Assembly: GCF_015352985.1 (NCBI RefSeq)
Contig: NZ_JACYXF010000009.1
Coordinates: 124,001 to 188,000 of the forward strand
Origin: Noviherbaspirillum malthae
Lineage (GTDB): Bacteria; Pseudomonadota; Gammaproteobacteria; Burkholderiales; Burkholderiaceae_D
DNA length: 64,000 bases
Direction of reading: 5' to 3'
The notes beneath the pieces are model-generated. The model did no database searches. It was given only the letters and a program-made list of their open reading frames with translations, and was not told where the DNA came from. Below, in pieces: positions 1-7,483 of this stretch; within the stretch, counting starts at the first letter, position 1, and every line of letters begins with the position of its first letter. The position numbers were made by a program, and so were the translations under genes.

Positions 1-1
1 C

Positions 2-235
2 CTGCTCGGGCTGGACAAGTTTCTCGAGGCCCGTCTGATGGAGGCGCCACCCGAGGTCCGCCCCGAACTGTCACTCGTCAAGAATCTTGTTCATGGCTAT
101 ACGCAGAAGCTTGCGCGTTACCAGTGTAGCCATTGCGGATTCAAGGCACGCCAATATTACTGGCAATGCCCGGGCTGCAGCCACTGGGAATCCTATCCAC
201 CTCGTCGTACGGAAGAGTTGAACGTCATGAATTGA
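2..235 (+). CDS. lapB: LapB (YciM) C-terminal fragment, LPS assembly regulator
   Basis: Open at the left edge, so only the last 77 residues are visible. They contain two CxxC pairs (CSHCGF and CPGCSHW), the rubredoxin-like metal knuckle that closes LapB/YciM proteins. In the family this small domain packs on the TPR array of a membrane-anchored protein that, with FtsH, controls LpxC turnover and LPS synthesis. The TPR repeats and the membrane anchor lie outside the window. The stop codon is 29 bases before ugd. Placement beside envelope-sugar genes fits an LPS role. The ending motif makes the identification fairly safe. Confidence 0.85.
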   Translation: MLGLDKFLEARLMEAPPEVRPELSLVKNLVHGYTQKLARYQCSHCGFKARQYYWQCPGCSHWESYPPRRTEELNVMN

Positions 236-264
236 TGCCAATAAACCCTCATTGATCGGACACC

Positions 265-1638
265 ATGAAAGTTACCATCATCGGCACGGGTTACGTCGGT
301 CTTGTTACCGGAGCGTGCCTTGCCGAGGTCGGCAATGAAGTATTCTGTCTCGACCTCGATCAGAATAAAGTTGATCTTCTCAACAACGGTGTCATCCCGA
401 TCCATGAGGCAGGACTCGAAGAACTCGTCGTCCGCAACCATGCATCCGGCCGGCTGATTTTCTCGTCCGATATCGCCGCCAGCGTTCACCATGGCGATAT
501 CCAGTTCATTGCCGTCGGCACCCCGCCGGACCAGGACGGCGCTGCGGATCTGCAGCATGTTTTCGCCGCTGCCCGCAGCATCGGACAGCACATGCACGAT
601 TTCAAGGTCGTGGTCGACAAATCGACCGTACCTGTCGGCACCGCAAGCCGCGTGCAGGAAGTCATTCTCGAACAATTGACCGCGCGCGGCACCCGAATTG
701 ACTTTGCGGTGGTGTCGAATCCGGAATTCCTGAAGGAGGGGGCGGCGGTCGAGGATTTCATGCGGCCGGACCGCATCGTCATCGGCTGCGACGACACGCC
801 CGAGGGGCAGCGGGCCCGTTCGATGATGAAGCAGCTGTATTCGCCGTTCAACCGCAATCGCGAGCGTACGTTCTGGATGGATGTGCGCTCGGCGGAGTTC
901 ACCAAGTACGCAGCCAACGCCATGCTGGCGACGCGCATCTCCTTCATGAACGAACTGGCCAACCTGGCGGACAAGGTCGGCGTGGACATCGAAGCCGTGC
1001 GTCATGGCATCGGCTCCGATCCGCGCATAGGCTACAGTTTCCTGTATGCCGGCTGCGGATACGGCGGCTCCTGCTTTCCCAAGGATGTGCAGGCACTGCG
1101 TCATACCGCCGCGCAATACGATCACAGGATGCAGATCCTGCAGGCAGTGGCCGAAGTCAATGAGCGGCAAAGGCATGTGCTCGGCCGCAAGATCATCCAG
1201 CGCTTCGGCGACGATCTCGGCAAGCGGCATTTCGCCATCTGGGGATTGGCGTTCAAGCCCAATACCGATGATATGCGCCATGCGCCGTCGAGAGCCCTGC
1301 TGCGCCAGCTTCTCAAGCATGGCGCCAGCGTGGCCGTGTATGATCCGGTGGCGATGAATGAGGCGCGCCGGGCGCTGGCCGACGATTTTGCCGAGATGCC
1401 GAGCTTGCTGGAGCAAATCCGCTTCTGCGACAGCGCCGCAGAAGCGCTGCAGGACGCGGATGCGCTGGCCATCGTCACCGAGTGGAAAGCCTTCCGCAGT
1501 CCTGATCTCAATCAGATCAAAAGTCTTTTGAAAGAACCCGTCATTTTCGACGGGCGCAATTTGTTCGAACCCTGGGCCATGGCGAACGCCGGTATCGAAT
1601 ACCATGGCATCGGGAGAACCGCAATCAACCGCACATGA
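265..1638 (+). CDS. ugd: UDP-glucose 6-dehydrogenase
   Basis: A 457-residue protein of normal length for Ugd/UDPGDH, which oxidises UDP-glucose to UDP-glucuronate with two NAD+ in the cytoplasm. The N-terminus carries the Rossmann dinucleotide motif GTGYVG (residues 7-12). The catalytic-cysteine motif [12 protein letters not shown] places the nucleophile at Cys270. The [10 protein letters not shown] and NPEFLKEG segments are also family-typical. The product feeds exopolysaccharide or the L-Ara4N/glucuronate branches of envelope sugar synthesis. Its last four bases overlap rfaE1 (ATGA), indicating co-translation. A related nucleotide-sugar dehydrogenase is possible, but the motifs and length favour Ugd. 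Confidence 0.95.
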   Translation: MKVTIIGTGYVGLVTGACLAEVGNEVFCLDLDQNKVDLLNNGVIPIHEAGLEELVVRNHASGRLIFSSDIAASVHHGDIQFIAVGTPPDQDGAADLQHVFAAARSIGQHMHDFKVVVDKSTVPVGTASRVQEVILEQLTARGTRIDFAVVSNPEFLKEGAAVEDFMRPDRIVIGCDDTPEGQRARSMMKQLYSPFNRNRERTFWMDVRSAEFTKYAANAMLATRISFMNELANLADKVGVDIEAVRHGIGSDPRIGYSFLYAGCGYGGSCFPKDVQALRHTAAQYDHRMQILQAVAEVNERQRHVLGRKIIQRFGDDLGKRHFAIWGLAFKPNTDDMRHAPSRALLRQLLKHGASVAVYDPVAMNEARRALADDFAEMPSLLEQIRFCDSAAEALQDADALAIVTEWKAFRSPDLNQIKSLLKEPVIFDGRNLFEPWAMANAGIEYHGIGRTAINRT

Positions 1639-2567
1639 ATGAAATTACCAATCCATTGAAATCCCCAAGCATCCTGGTTGTCGGCGATGTCATGCTCGAT
1701 CGCTACTGGTTCGGCGACGTCAGCCGCATTTCTCCCGAGGCGCCGGTGCCGGTCGTCCGCGTCGAGCGGCGCGATGAGCGCCTCGGCGGCGCGGCCAACG
1801 TCGCCCGCAACGCCGTGGCCCTGGGCGCACGCGCCGGACTGCTGGGCGTGGTGGGAAAGGATGAAGCAGGCGACGTCGTGGAACAGCTGTTGCTGGATCT
1901 GAAGGTGAACAGTTACCTGAACCGCGATCCGGCCATCTCCACCATCATCAAGCTGCGCGTCATCGGGCGTCAGCAGCAGCTGCTGCGCATCGATTTCGAA
2001 CATCCGCCCACCGACAGCGTGCTGCGCGACAAGCTGACGCAGTTCAATGCACTGCTGCCCGAGTACGACGTCATCGTGTTGTCCGATTATGCGAAGGGAA
2101 GCCTCGTCAATGTGCGTGAAATGATTGCAGCGGCCCGCCGCCTGGGCAAACGCATCCTGGTCGATCCAAAGGGCGACGACTTCAGCCGCTACAAGGGGGC
2201 GTCGATTCTCACGCCGAACAAGTCGGAACTGCGCCAGGTCGTGGGGGCATGGAAGAGCGAGGAAGAGCTGACGGCCAAGGCGAATCAGCTGCGGGAATCT
2301 CTGGAGCTGGAAGCATTGCTGGTCACACGCTCGGAGGAGGGCATGTCCTTGTACACGGACGGCACGGTACTCAATATCCCGACCGTCGCCCGGGAAGTGT
2401 ATGACGTATCGGGCGCAGGCGACACCGTCATTGCCACGCTGGCCGCGATGCTGGGCGCGGGCAAATCACTGTCGGAAGCCGTCTCCATTGCCAACCGCGC
2501 CGGCGGCATCGTGGTCGGCAAGCTAGGCACGGCAACAGTCACTTACGAGGAATTGTTTGGTGGCTGA
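1635..2567 (+). CDS. rfaE1: D-glycero-beta-D-manno-heptose-7-phosphate kinase (RfaE domain I)
   Basis: A 310-residue PfkB/ribokinase-fold kinase. The [24 protein letters not shown] start and the DVSGAGDT anion-hole/catalytic-Asp signature near residue 260 are diagnostic of the HldE kinase half. It phosphorylates heptose-7-phosphate at C1 on the way to ADP-heptose for the LPS inner core. Only the kinase half is present. The nucleotidyltransferase half of the fused E. coli HldE is absent, as in many betaproteobacteria where RfaE2 is separate. It starts within the ugd stop (ATGA overlap). The usual partner hldD (rfaD) does not follow; a ComEA-like gene does. Confidence 0.94.
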   Translation: MNEITNPLKSPSILVVGDVMLDRYWFGDVSRISPEAPVPVVRVERRDERLGGAANVARNAVALGARAGLLGVVGKDEAGDVVEQLLLDLKVNSYLNRDPAISTIIKLRVIGRQQQLLRIDFEHPPTDSVLRDKLTQFNALLPEYDVIVLSDYAKGSLVNVREMIAAARRLGKRILVDPKGDDFSRYKGASILTPNKSELRQVVGAWKSEEELTAKANQLRESLELEALLVTRSEEGMSLYTDGTVLNIPTVAREVYDVSGAGDTVIATLAAMLGAGKSLSEAVSIANRAGGIVVGKLGTATVTYEELFGG

Positions 2568-2680
2568 ATGACAACATCGGGCGGCAAAAAATAATATTAA
2601 TTTCACAACATTTGCCATGTTGATATATCGTTAACTTTCTTTTTTCTGGCCATTCCGGCCTTAATCCAAGGGAGAACGAT

Positions 2681-3055
2681 ATGTTCAAAAAACTGGCACT
2701 TGCCGCATTCCTGCTCACGAATTTCCACCTCGCGCTCGCGCAGGTCGATGTCAACAAGGCGGACCAGGCTGCGCTCGACGGCATACGCGGCGTCGGGCCG
2801 AAGCTTTCCTCAGCCATTCTCGATGAGCGCAAGAAGGGCGACTTCAAGGACTGGCGCGATCTCGAAAACCGCGTCAAGGGAGTCGGCGGCAAAAGCGCTG
2901 TCCGTCTGTCCAACGCCGGGCTGACGGTCAACGGGCAGGCGCGCGCGGCAAGCGCAGGTGAGGATGCCAAGGCCGGCGACAAGAAGGCATCCGGCAAGGC
3001 CGCAGGACAGCCGGCCGCAGCCAAGGCCGAGGCGAAGAAAGAGTCGGCGCAGTAA
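2681..3055 (+). CDS. ComEA-like helix-hairpin-helix DNA-binding protein
   Basis: A 124-residue secreted protein. Residues 1-20 form a signal peptide (charged start, hydrophobic core, LALAQ cleavage region). Residues 22-85 form a double helix-hairpin-helix domain (VDVNKADQAALDGIRGVGP, later GVGGKSAVRLSNAG). The tail is Lys/Ala-rich and low complexity. ComEA proteins bind incoming double-stranded DNA in the periplasm during natural transformation. A clear Shine-Dalgarno (AAGGGAG) lies 7-8 bases before the ATG, after an AT-rich spacer. The Lys/Ala tail, perhaps a second nucleic-acid contact, is longer than in minimal ComEA proteins. A competence role is inferred from the family. Confidence 0.85.
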   Translation: MFKKLALAAFLLTNFHLALAQVDVNKADQAALDGIRGVGPKLSSAILDERKKGDFKDWRDLENRVKGVGGKSAVRLSNAGLTVNGQARAASAGEDAKAGDKKASGKAAGQPAAAKAEAKKESAQ

Positions 3056-3081
3056 TCTGATGCTGTAAAACTCCTCTCTGC

Positions 3082-3107
3082 AAAGCCTGCGGAACGATGC
3101 AGGCTTT
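3082..3107. terminator. Hairpin after comEA, weak terminator
   Basis: Perfect 9-bp arms AAAGCCTGC / GCAGGCTTT with an 8-base loop, 27 bases after the comEA stop. The T run is only three bases, so it may act as a weak terminator or processing stem. Confidence 0.5.
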
Positions 3108-3219
3108 CGCAGGCGCGTCTTGTCGGGACGTGACCTAGTTATGCTCGAAGTGAGCCCTCAGTACGTGTCATGGCATCTAAGATTAGAATGATACTTTTAC
3201 CAAAGCATTTGAACTGGCC

Positions 3220-4122
3220 ATGCCTTACCTGACTATTGAAGACACCATCGGGAATACGCCGCTGGTAAAGCTCCAGCGACTCCCCGGCGCCGATGCCGCG
3301 AGCCGCAACAACATCATTCTCGGAAAGCTGGAGGGAAACAATCCTGCAGGCTCGGTCAAGGACCGTCCGGCACTGTCCATGATCAAGCATGCCGAAGCAC
3401 GCGGCGAGATCAAGCCGGGCGATACGCTGATTGAAGCGACGAGCGGCAATACCGGCATTGCACTTGCAATGGCCGCGGCGATGCGTGGTTACAAGATGGT
3501 CTTGCTGATGCCCGAAAATCTCAGCGAGGAAAGACGCCAGAGCATGGCCGCCTACGGCGCGAAGATCGTGCTCACTCCGAAAACCGGGGGCATGGAGTAC
3601 GCACGCGATCTGGCCGAGCAGATGCAGAAGGAAGGCCAGGGGATTATTCTCGACCAGTTCGCCAATCCTGACAATCCACGATCCCATTATGAGGGTACCG
3701 GGCCGGAAATCTGGCGCGATACCGAAGGGCGCATTACCCACTTCGTGAGCGCCATGGGAACGACCGGCACCATCATGGGAGTATCGCGCTATTTGAAGGA
3801 GCAGAATCCGGCTGTCAGGATCGTCGGTGCGCAGCCCGAGGAAGGCTCGCAGATTCCGGGAATCCGCAAATGGCCGGAAGCCTATCTGCCCAGGATTTTC
3901 GATCGGTCCCTGGTTGATCAGGTTGAGAACGTCAGCCAGGCAGCTGCGGAACAGATGGCTCGGCGCCTGGCCATCGAGGAAGGAATTTTCTGCGGCATTT
4001 CGGCTGCAGGCGCATGCGAGGTTGCGCTGCGGCTTTCGAAGACCGTGGAGAATGCGACGATAGTCTTTATCGTCTGCGATCGCGGAGACCGGTATCTTTC
4101 AACCGGAGTGTTCCCCGCCTGA
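3220..4122 (+). CDS. cysM: Cysteine synthase B (O-acetylserine sulfhydrylase)
   Basis: A 300-residue PLP-dependent fold-type II enzyme making L-cysteine from O-acetylserine and sulfide or thiosulfate. The PLP-lysine motif NPAGSVKDRP gives Lys47. The asparagine loop TSGNTGIALA and the phosphate loop AMGTTGTIMG are both present. Its 300 residues, with KWPEAYLP in the active-site lid, match CysM rather than the longer CysK. The stop codon lies inside a small GC-rich hairpin (4111-4130), and the convergent HTH gene ends 33 bases further on. Confidence 0.94.
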   Translation: MPYLTIEDTIGNTPLVKLQRLPGADAASRNNIILGKLEGNNPAGSVKDRPALSMIKHAEARGEIKPGDTLIEATSGNTGIALAMAAAMRGYKMVLLMPENLSEERRQSMAAYGAKIVLTPKTGGMEYARDLAEQMQKEGQGIILDQFANPDNPRSHYEGTGPEIWRDTEGRITHFVSAMGTTGTIMGVSRYLKEQNPAVRIVGAQPEEGSQIPGIRKWPEAYLPRIFDRSLVDQVENVSQAAAEQMARRLAIEEGIFCGISAAGACEVALRLSKTVENATIVFIVCDRGDRYLSTGVFPA

Positions 4123-4155
4123 GCGGGGAAGATCGGATAGCTCGCGGAGGACGCC

Positions 4156-4491
4156 TTATTCGGCGTCAGCCGACGAAGGCGCGTCCTTGGGTTTGAACTG
4201 CTTGTCGCTGATACGGAATTTGTCGCGACGGTCGCCCATCAGGACGCGCAGGTCCTTGATGCTGAGATCGCTGACTTCGTGCATGCGGATCAGCAGCGAG
4301 GCGCCGACCGGCAAGCGGCGGTGACGGATCTTGCTGATCACCGGCGGAGCGACTTCCAGAGCGCGGGACAAAGCAGCATCGTTTTTCAGATTCAGTTTTT
4401 CAATCAACGCGTCCAACAGGTTGTTGGGATCATAAGCTACCTGATCGGCCAATCGGGTGCCGCGCTTACCGCTTTCAGTGGTGTCATCCAT
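4156..4491 (-). CDS. Small HTH-type DNA-binding protein
   Basis: A 111-residue protein with a Cro/C1-like helix-turn-helix at about residues 28-75 (LNLKNDAALSRALEVAPPVIS). The tail is charged (FRISDKQFKPKD). I recognise it as a conserved Burkholderiales-type small regulator but cannot assign a named function. It is transcribed away from an AT-rich 450-bp spacer. That spacer holds an 18-bp near-palindrome (4578-4595) about 87 bases upstream of the start, a plausible autoregulatory site. It is convergent with cysM. Confidence 0.7.
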   Translation of the reverse strand: MDDTTESGKRGTRLADQVAYDPNNLLDALIEKLNLKNDAALSRALEVAPPVISKIRHRRLPVGASLLIRMHEVSDLSIKDLRVLMGDRRDKFRISDKQFKPKDAPSSADAE

Positions 4492-4943
4492 AACAGTGCC
4501 TAGCTAAATAGTCGTAATCTCAATAATTCCCAAATTGCAAGTTTATTCTACACAATAACCCTTGTGTCCTCGTGGAATGTTTCAACTTTGAAACACAACA
4601 ATGTTCACAGGACATGGTGCAGAAAAATCAATGTCCTAAAGACATCAATTCCATACACGCAATATAGTAAGAATATTTCAAATTTGCAATATTGAATTGT
4701 ACCTATTTAAGTCTATTGGTGTATTAGCAAATATCTTTTATCTCCCACGTTTTGCGGCTTGGGTAAATTTTTCATGTTTTCATGACATTCAAGGCTTTTT
4801 CTGGAGTAATTGCCGATATTGATGCCATTCCGACCTATTACATGGGCATCTCTTCACTAGGTACAAGAGACAAATCAAAAGTCTCTTGTTCATCGCACAA
4901 TGAAACCCCAGCAAGAATCTAGCAGTGATCATAGAGCGCCGAA
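4492..4943. other. AT-rich intergenic spacer, no gene seen
   Basis: About 450 bases much richer in A/T than the flanking genes, between the HTH gene start and the DUF1415 stop. It contains the palindrome listed separately and a spaced inverted pair aggacat / atgtcct near 4610-4640. No convincing coding frame, RNA gene or T-tailed terminator is visible. It probably holds the HTH gene promoter. Confidence 0.5.
4578..4595. promoter_or_regulatory. Palindromic candidate operator upstream of the HTH gene
   Basis: TGTTTCAA-CT-TTGAAACA, perfect 8-bp arms with a 2-base centre. The size and symmetry suit a dimeric HTH regulator. Assignment to the neighbouring 111-residue HTH protein is inference from position only. 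Confidence 0.4.
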
Positions 4944-5549
4944 TCAGGCATCGTTACCGGAGCCTGCATCCGCCATCAGTTTCCGCCAGCCATCCAGGCC
5001 CAAGCTGCGCATCGTCTCGATATTGCGCTCATAGATATCGCTGGCATCGGGGAAAGCCTCGACAGCACGTTCTATGCTGTCCTCGCGCAGCAGATGGAGA
5101 ATGGGGTAGGGGGATCGATTGGTGTAATTGTCGATGGCCGTACTGTCCGCATCGGCAAACTGGTAATCCGGATGAAAACTGGCAATCTGTATCTCGCCGG
5201 CTAATCCCGCTTCCTCCAGCGCTGCATCCGCCACCTCCAGAAAGTCGTTATAGTCCAGGAAGTCCGACAACACGCGGGGATGAATGAGCAGGGTAGTATC
5301 CAGTTCCTCTGGGGAGGATTGCTGCAAATGATGCAGTTCATCGATCAGGTCTTTCAGCAAGGTTTCCTGATCGGCGGCATCGCTGACCGCATAGCGGATC
5401 TGGCCTTTTACATGAACCGCCTTGGCAAACGGACAGAGGTTCAGGCCGATGACCGCGCGTACCAGCCACGCTTGTATTTCTTCGGTAACTTGCTTCGATG
5501 AAGGATGTAATGCCGTCGCATGTTCAGCGGCAGGTGACAATATGGCCAT
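4944..5549 (-). CDS. DUF1415 family protein
   Basis: A 201-residue cytoplasmic protein matching DUF1415: WLVRAVIGLNLCPFAKAV early, then HPRVLSDFLDYNDFL, and FADADSTAIDNYTNRSPYP with LLREDS towards the C-terminus. The invariant NLCPFA cysteine and the HPDYQF segment suggest a metal or redox site, but the family has no settled biochemical function. I start it at the ATG giving MAILSPAAEH. The open frame runs further upstream, but that extension would overlap the divergent yaeQ gene and has no family similarity. Confidence 0.85.
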   Translation of the reverse strand: MAILSPAAEHATALHPSSKQVTEEIQAWLVRAVIGLNLCPFAKAVHVKGQIRYAVSDAADQETLLKDLIDELHHLQQSSPEELDTTLLIHPRVLSDFLDYNDFLEVADAALEEAGLAGEIQIASFHPDYQFADADSTAIDNYTNRSPYPILHLLREDSIERAVEAFPDASDIYERNIETMRSLGLDGWRKLMADAGSGNDA

Positions 5550-5660
5550 GGGTTGAGCCGTCGTTGGTTTTCCAGGGGCTCGATTATCTCGCATCCGCAT
5601 GGCGCGGGCAGGAAGATTGCGGTACATTTGCCGCTCTTCCAATTGTCCGCTGTATCGCGC

Positions 5661-6197
5661 ATGGCACTCAAAGCAACCATCTTCAAAGCCGACCTTCAAG
5701 TTTCCGACATGGACCGCAACCACTATGCGACTCATGGCCTGACGATCGCGCGTCATCCTTCCGAAACCGATGAGCGCATGATGATGCGGCTGCTGGCATT
5801 TGCCCTGCACGCCGATGAGGCGCTGGTCTTCGGCAAGGGCTTGAGCGCGGACGACGAACCCGATCTGTGGAAGAAGGACTTGACCGGCGCCGTGGAGCTC
5901 TGGATCGAAGTCGGCCAGCCCGATGACAAGCGTTTGCTCAAGGCCTGCGGCCGGGCGGAACAGGTGGTGGTCTACAGCTACAGCAGCGCCAGCAATGTGT
6001 GGTGGAGTCAGGTGAGCTCGAAGCTGGAACGGGCAAAGAATCTTCGCGTATTCAATATACCCTCGTCGGTCAGCCAGTCGCTGGCGAAACTTGCACAGCG
6101 CTCCATGCAGCTGCAATGCACGATCCAGGATGGCCAGATCTGGTTCAGTGCCGGCGAGGAAACGGTGCAGCTTGAGGCGGGCTCGCTCAAGGTCTGA
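5661..6197 (+). CDS. yaeQ: YaeQ family protein
   Basis: A 178-residue protein of the YaeQ family, a PD-(D/E)XK-fold group implicated in suppressing RfaH loss in enterobacteria. Family-typical blocks are the MALKATIFKADLQVSDMDR start, the TDERMMMRLLAFALHA helix, DLTGAVELWIEVGQPDDKRL and the closing tryptophan-containing strand. The chosen ATG lies 111 bases from the divergent DUF1415 start. An upstream in-frame ATG (5553) would add 36 unrelated residues. Whether this protein is an active nuclease cannot be told from the sequence. Confidence 0.88.
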   Translation: MALKATIFKADLQVSDMDRNHYATHGLTIARHPSETDERMMMRLLAFALHADEALVFGKGLSADDEPDLWKKDLTGAVELWIEVGQPDDKRLLKACGRAEQVVVYSYSSASNVWWSQVSSKLERAKNLRVFNIPSSVSQSLAKLAQRSMQLQCTIQDGQIWFSAGEETVQLEAGSLKV

Positions 6198-6316
6198 GCA
6201 GTCGACACGTCAGCAAATCAGCGATAAGCCAATTGCGAATGCCGGATCGCACGCATGCGGCGTCAACGGCGCCCCATGCATGCAGCTGAAGTACGGCTGT
6301 CTGATTTCCTGCGGAT

Positions 6317-7483
6317 TCAACCGCCCCGCGCGCTGCGCACGGCCTTTCCCAGATCGATGACCGACATCGCGTAGAAAAAGCTTCGGTTGTACTGGGTGAT
6401 GGCAAAGAAATTGCCTGCGCCCAGCCAGTATTCCGTCGGCTCTCCGCCGTTCTGCAGGTCGACCAGTCCGAAGGTCATGTCGGCGGGCGGTTCCACGCCG
6501 GGGGTGATGCCGGCTGCCTTGATTTCGTCGAGCTTGTATTTTGCTTCCAGGCCCTGACCGATGAACATGTCCCAGCCGCGGCCCGCGTCGGATGCGGATA
6601 CGGTGGCCGGGAAGACCACCGGTTCGCCGCGTTTCCATCCATGTTCAACGAGGAAGTTGGCGACGCTGCCGATGGCATCGACCGGCGAATTGCGAAGGTC
6701 GATCTTGCCGTCGTTGTCGAAGTCGACCGCATATCTGCGAATGCTGCCCGGCATGAACTGCGGCCAGCCGACCGCGCCGGCGTAGGAGCCGAACAGCGAG
6801 AACGGATCGATCTGTGTATCGCGCGCCAGCAGCAGGGTGTTTTCCAGTTCGCCGCGGAAGAACTTCATGCGCGCTTCACGCGTCGGCGTGGGCGGGTAAT
6901 CGAACGCCAGCGTAGTCAGTGCATCGACGACGCGGAAATTGCCGGTATTGCGTCCGTAAACGGTTTCGACGCCGATGATGCCGACGATGATTTCGGCGGG
7001 GACGCCATAACGTGCTTCCGCGCGCGCCAGCGCATCGGCATGCGTTTCCCAGAAGTTGACGCCGGCCCTGATGCGCACCGGTTCGACGAAGCGGGCACGA
7101 TAGGCGCGCCAGTTCTTCGGCTTGCCCGGCGGCGCCGGCTTGATCAGCTGGATCGCGGTATCGACATACCGCACCTTGCGAAACAGGTTTTCCAGATCGG
7201 TGCGGTCGAAGCCATGAGTCGCGGACATCATGTCGATGAATTCCGACACTTCCTTCCACTGGTTGAAGTTGGCGAATTCACCAACGTCGTCGGGATTGGC
7301 CGCGGCCTTGCGCTGGTTTTCGGCGGCGGGCTTCTTGGCCGCAGGCTTGCTGTTTGCGGGCTTGCTATTGGCAGCGGTATTGGCCGCTCCGGACGCGCAA
7401 CCCGTGATAGGTAGGGCAAGACTTGCTGCGGCAACAACCGCCGCGGCCGCGCGGAAGGGAGGCTTGAAAAAATTTATCGACAT
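6317..7483 (-). CDS. mltB: Membrane-bound lytic murein transglycosylase B
   Basis: A 388-residue lipoprotein. A signal peptide ends in the lipobox PITGC (Cys29), followed by an Asn/Lys/Pro/Ala-rich linker to about residue 65 and an MltB/Slt70-like catalytic domain. The catalytic glutamate is Glu173 in IIGVETVYGRNTG. DPFSLFGSYAGAVGWPQFMP and the calcium-loop-like FDNDGKIDL also fit. It cleaves glycan strands to 1,6-anhydromuropeptides at the outer membrane. Its start overlaps the stop of the transglutaminase gene by 10 bases, so it is the last gene of the moxR operon. That gene order links peptidoglycan trimming to the MoxR/DUF58 system. Confidence 0.93.
   Translation of the reverse strand: MSINFFKPPFRAAAAVVAAASLALPITGCASGAANTAANSKPANSKPAAKKPAAENQRKAAANPDDVGEFANFNQWKEVSEFIDMMSATHGFDRTDLENLFRKVRYVDTAIQLIKPAPPGKPKNWRAYRARFVEPVRIRAGVNFWETHADALARAEARYGVPAEIIVGIIGVETVYGRNTGNFRVVDALTTLAFDYPPTPTREARMKFFRGELENTLLLARDTQIDPFSLFGSYAGAVGWPQFMPGSIRRYAVDFDNDGKIDLRNSPVDAIGSVANFLVEHGWKRGEPVVFPATVSASDAGRGWDMFIGQGLEAKYKLDEIKAAGITPGVEPPADMTFGLVDLQNGGEPTEYWLGAGNFFAITQYNRSFFYAMSVIDLGKAVRSARGG

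Noticed and set aside
4111..4130. Hairpin over the cysM stop as a terminator
   Set aside because: An 8-bp stem exists, but no T run follows on either strand; left as an mRNA feature at most.
5550..6116. Upstream extension of the DUF1415 frame
   Set aside because: It runs antisense through yaeQ, which has clear family motifs; the extension has none.
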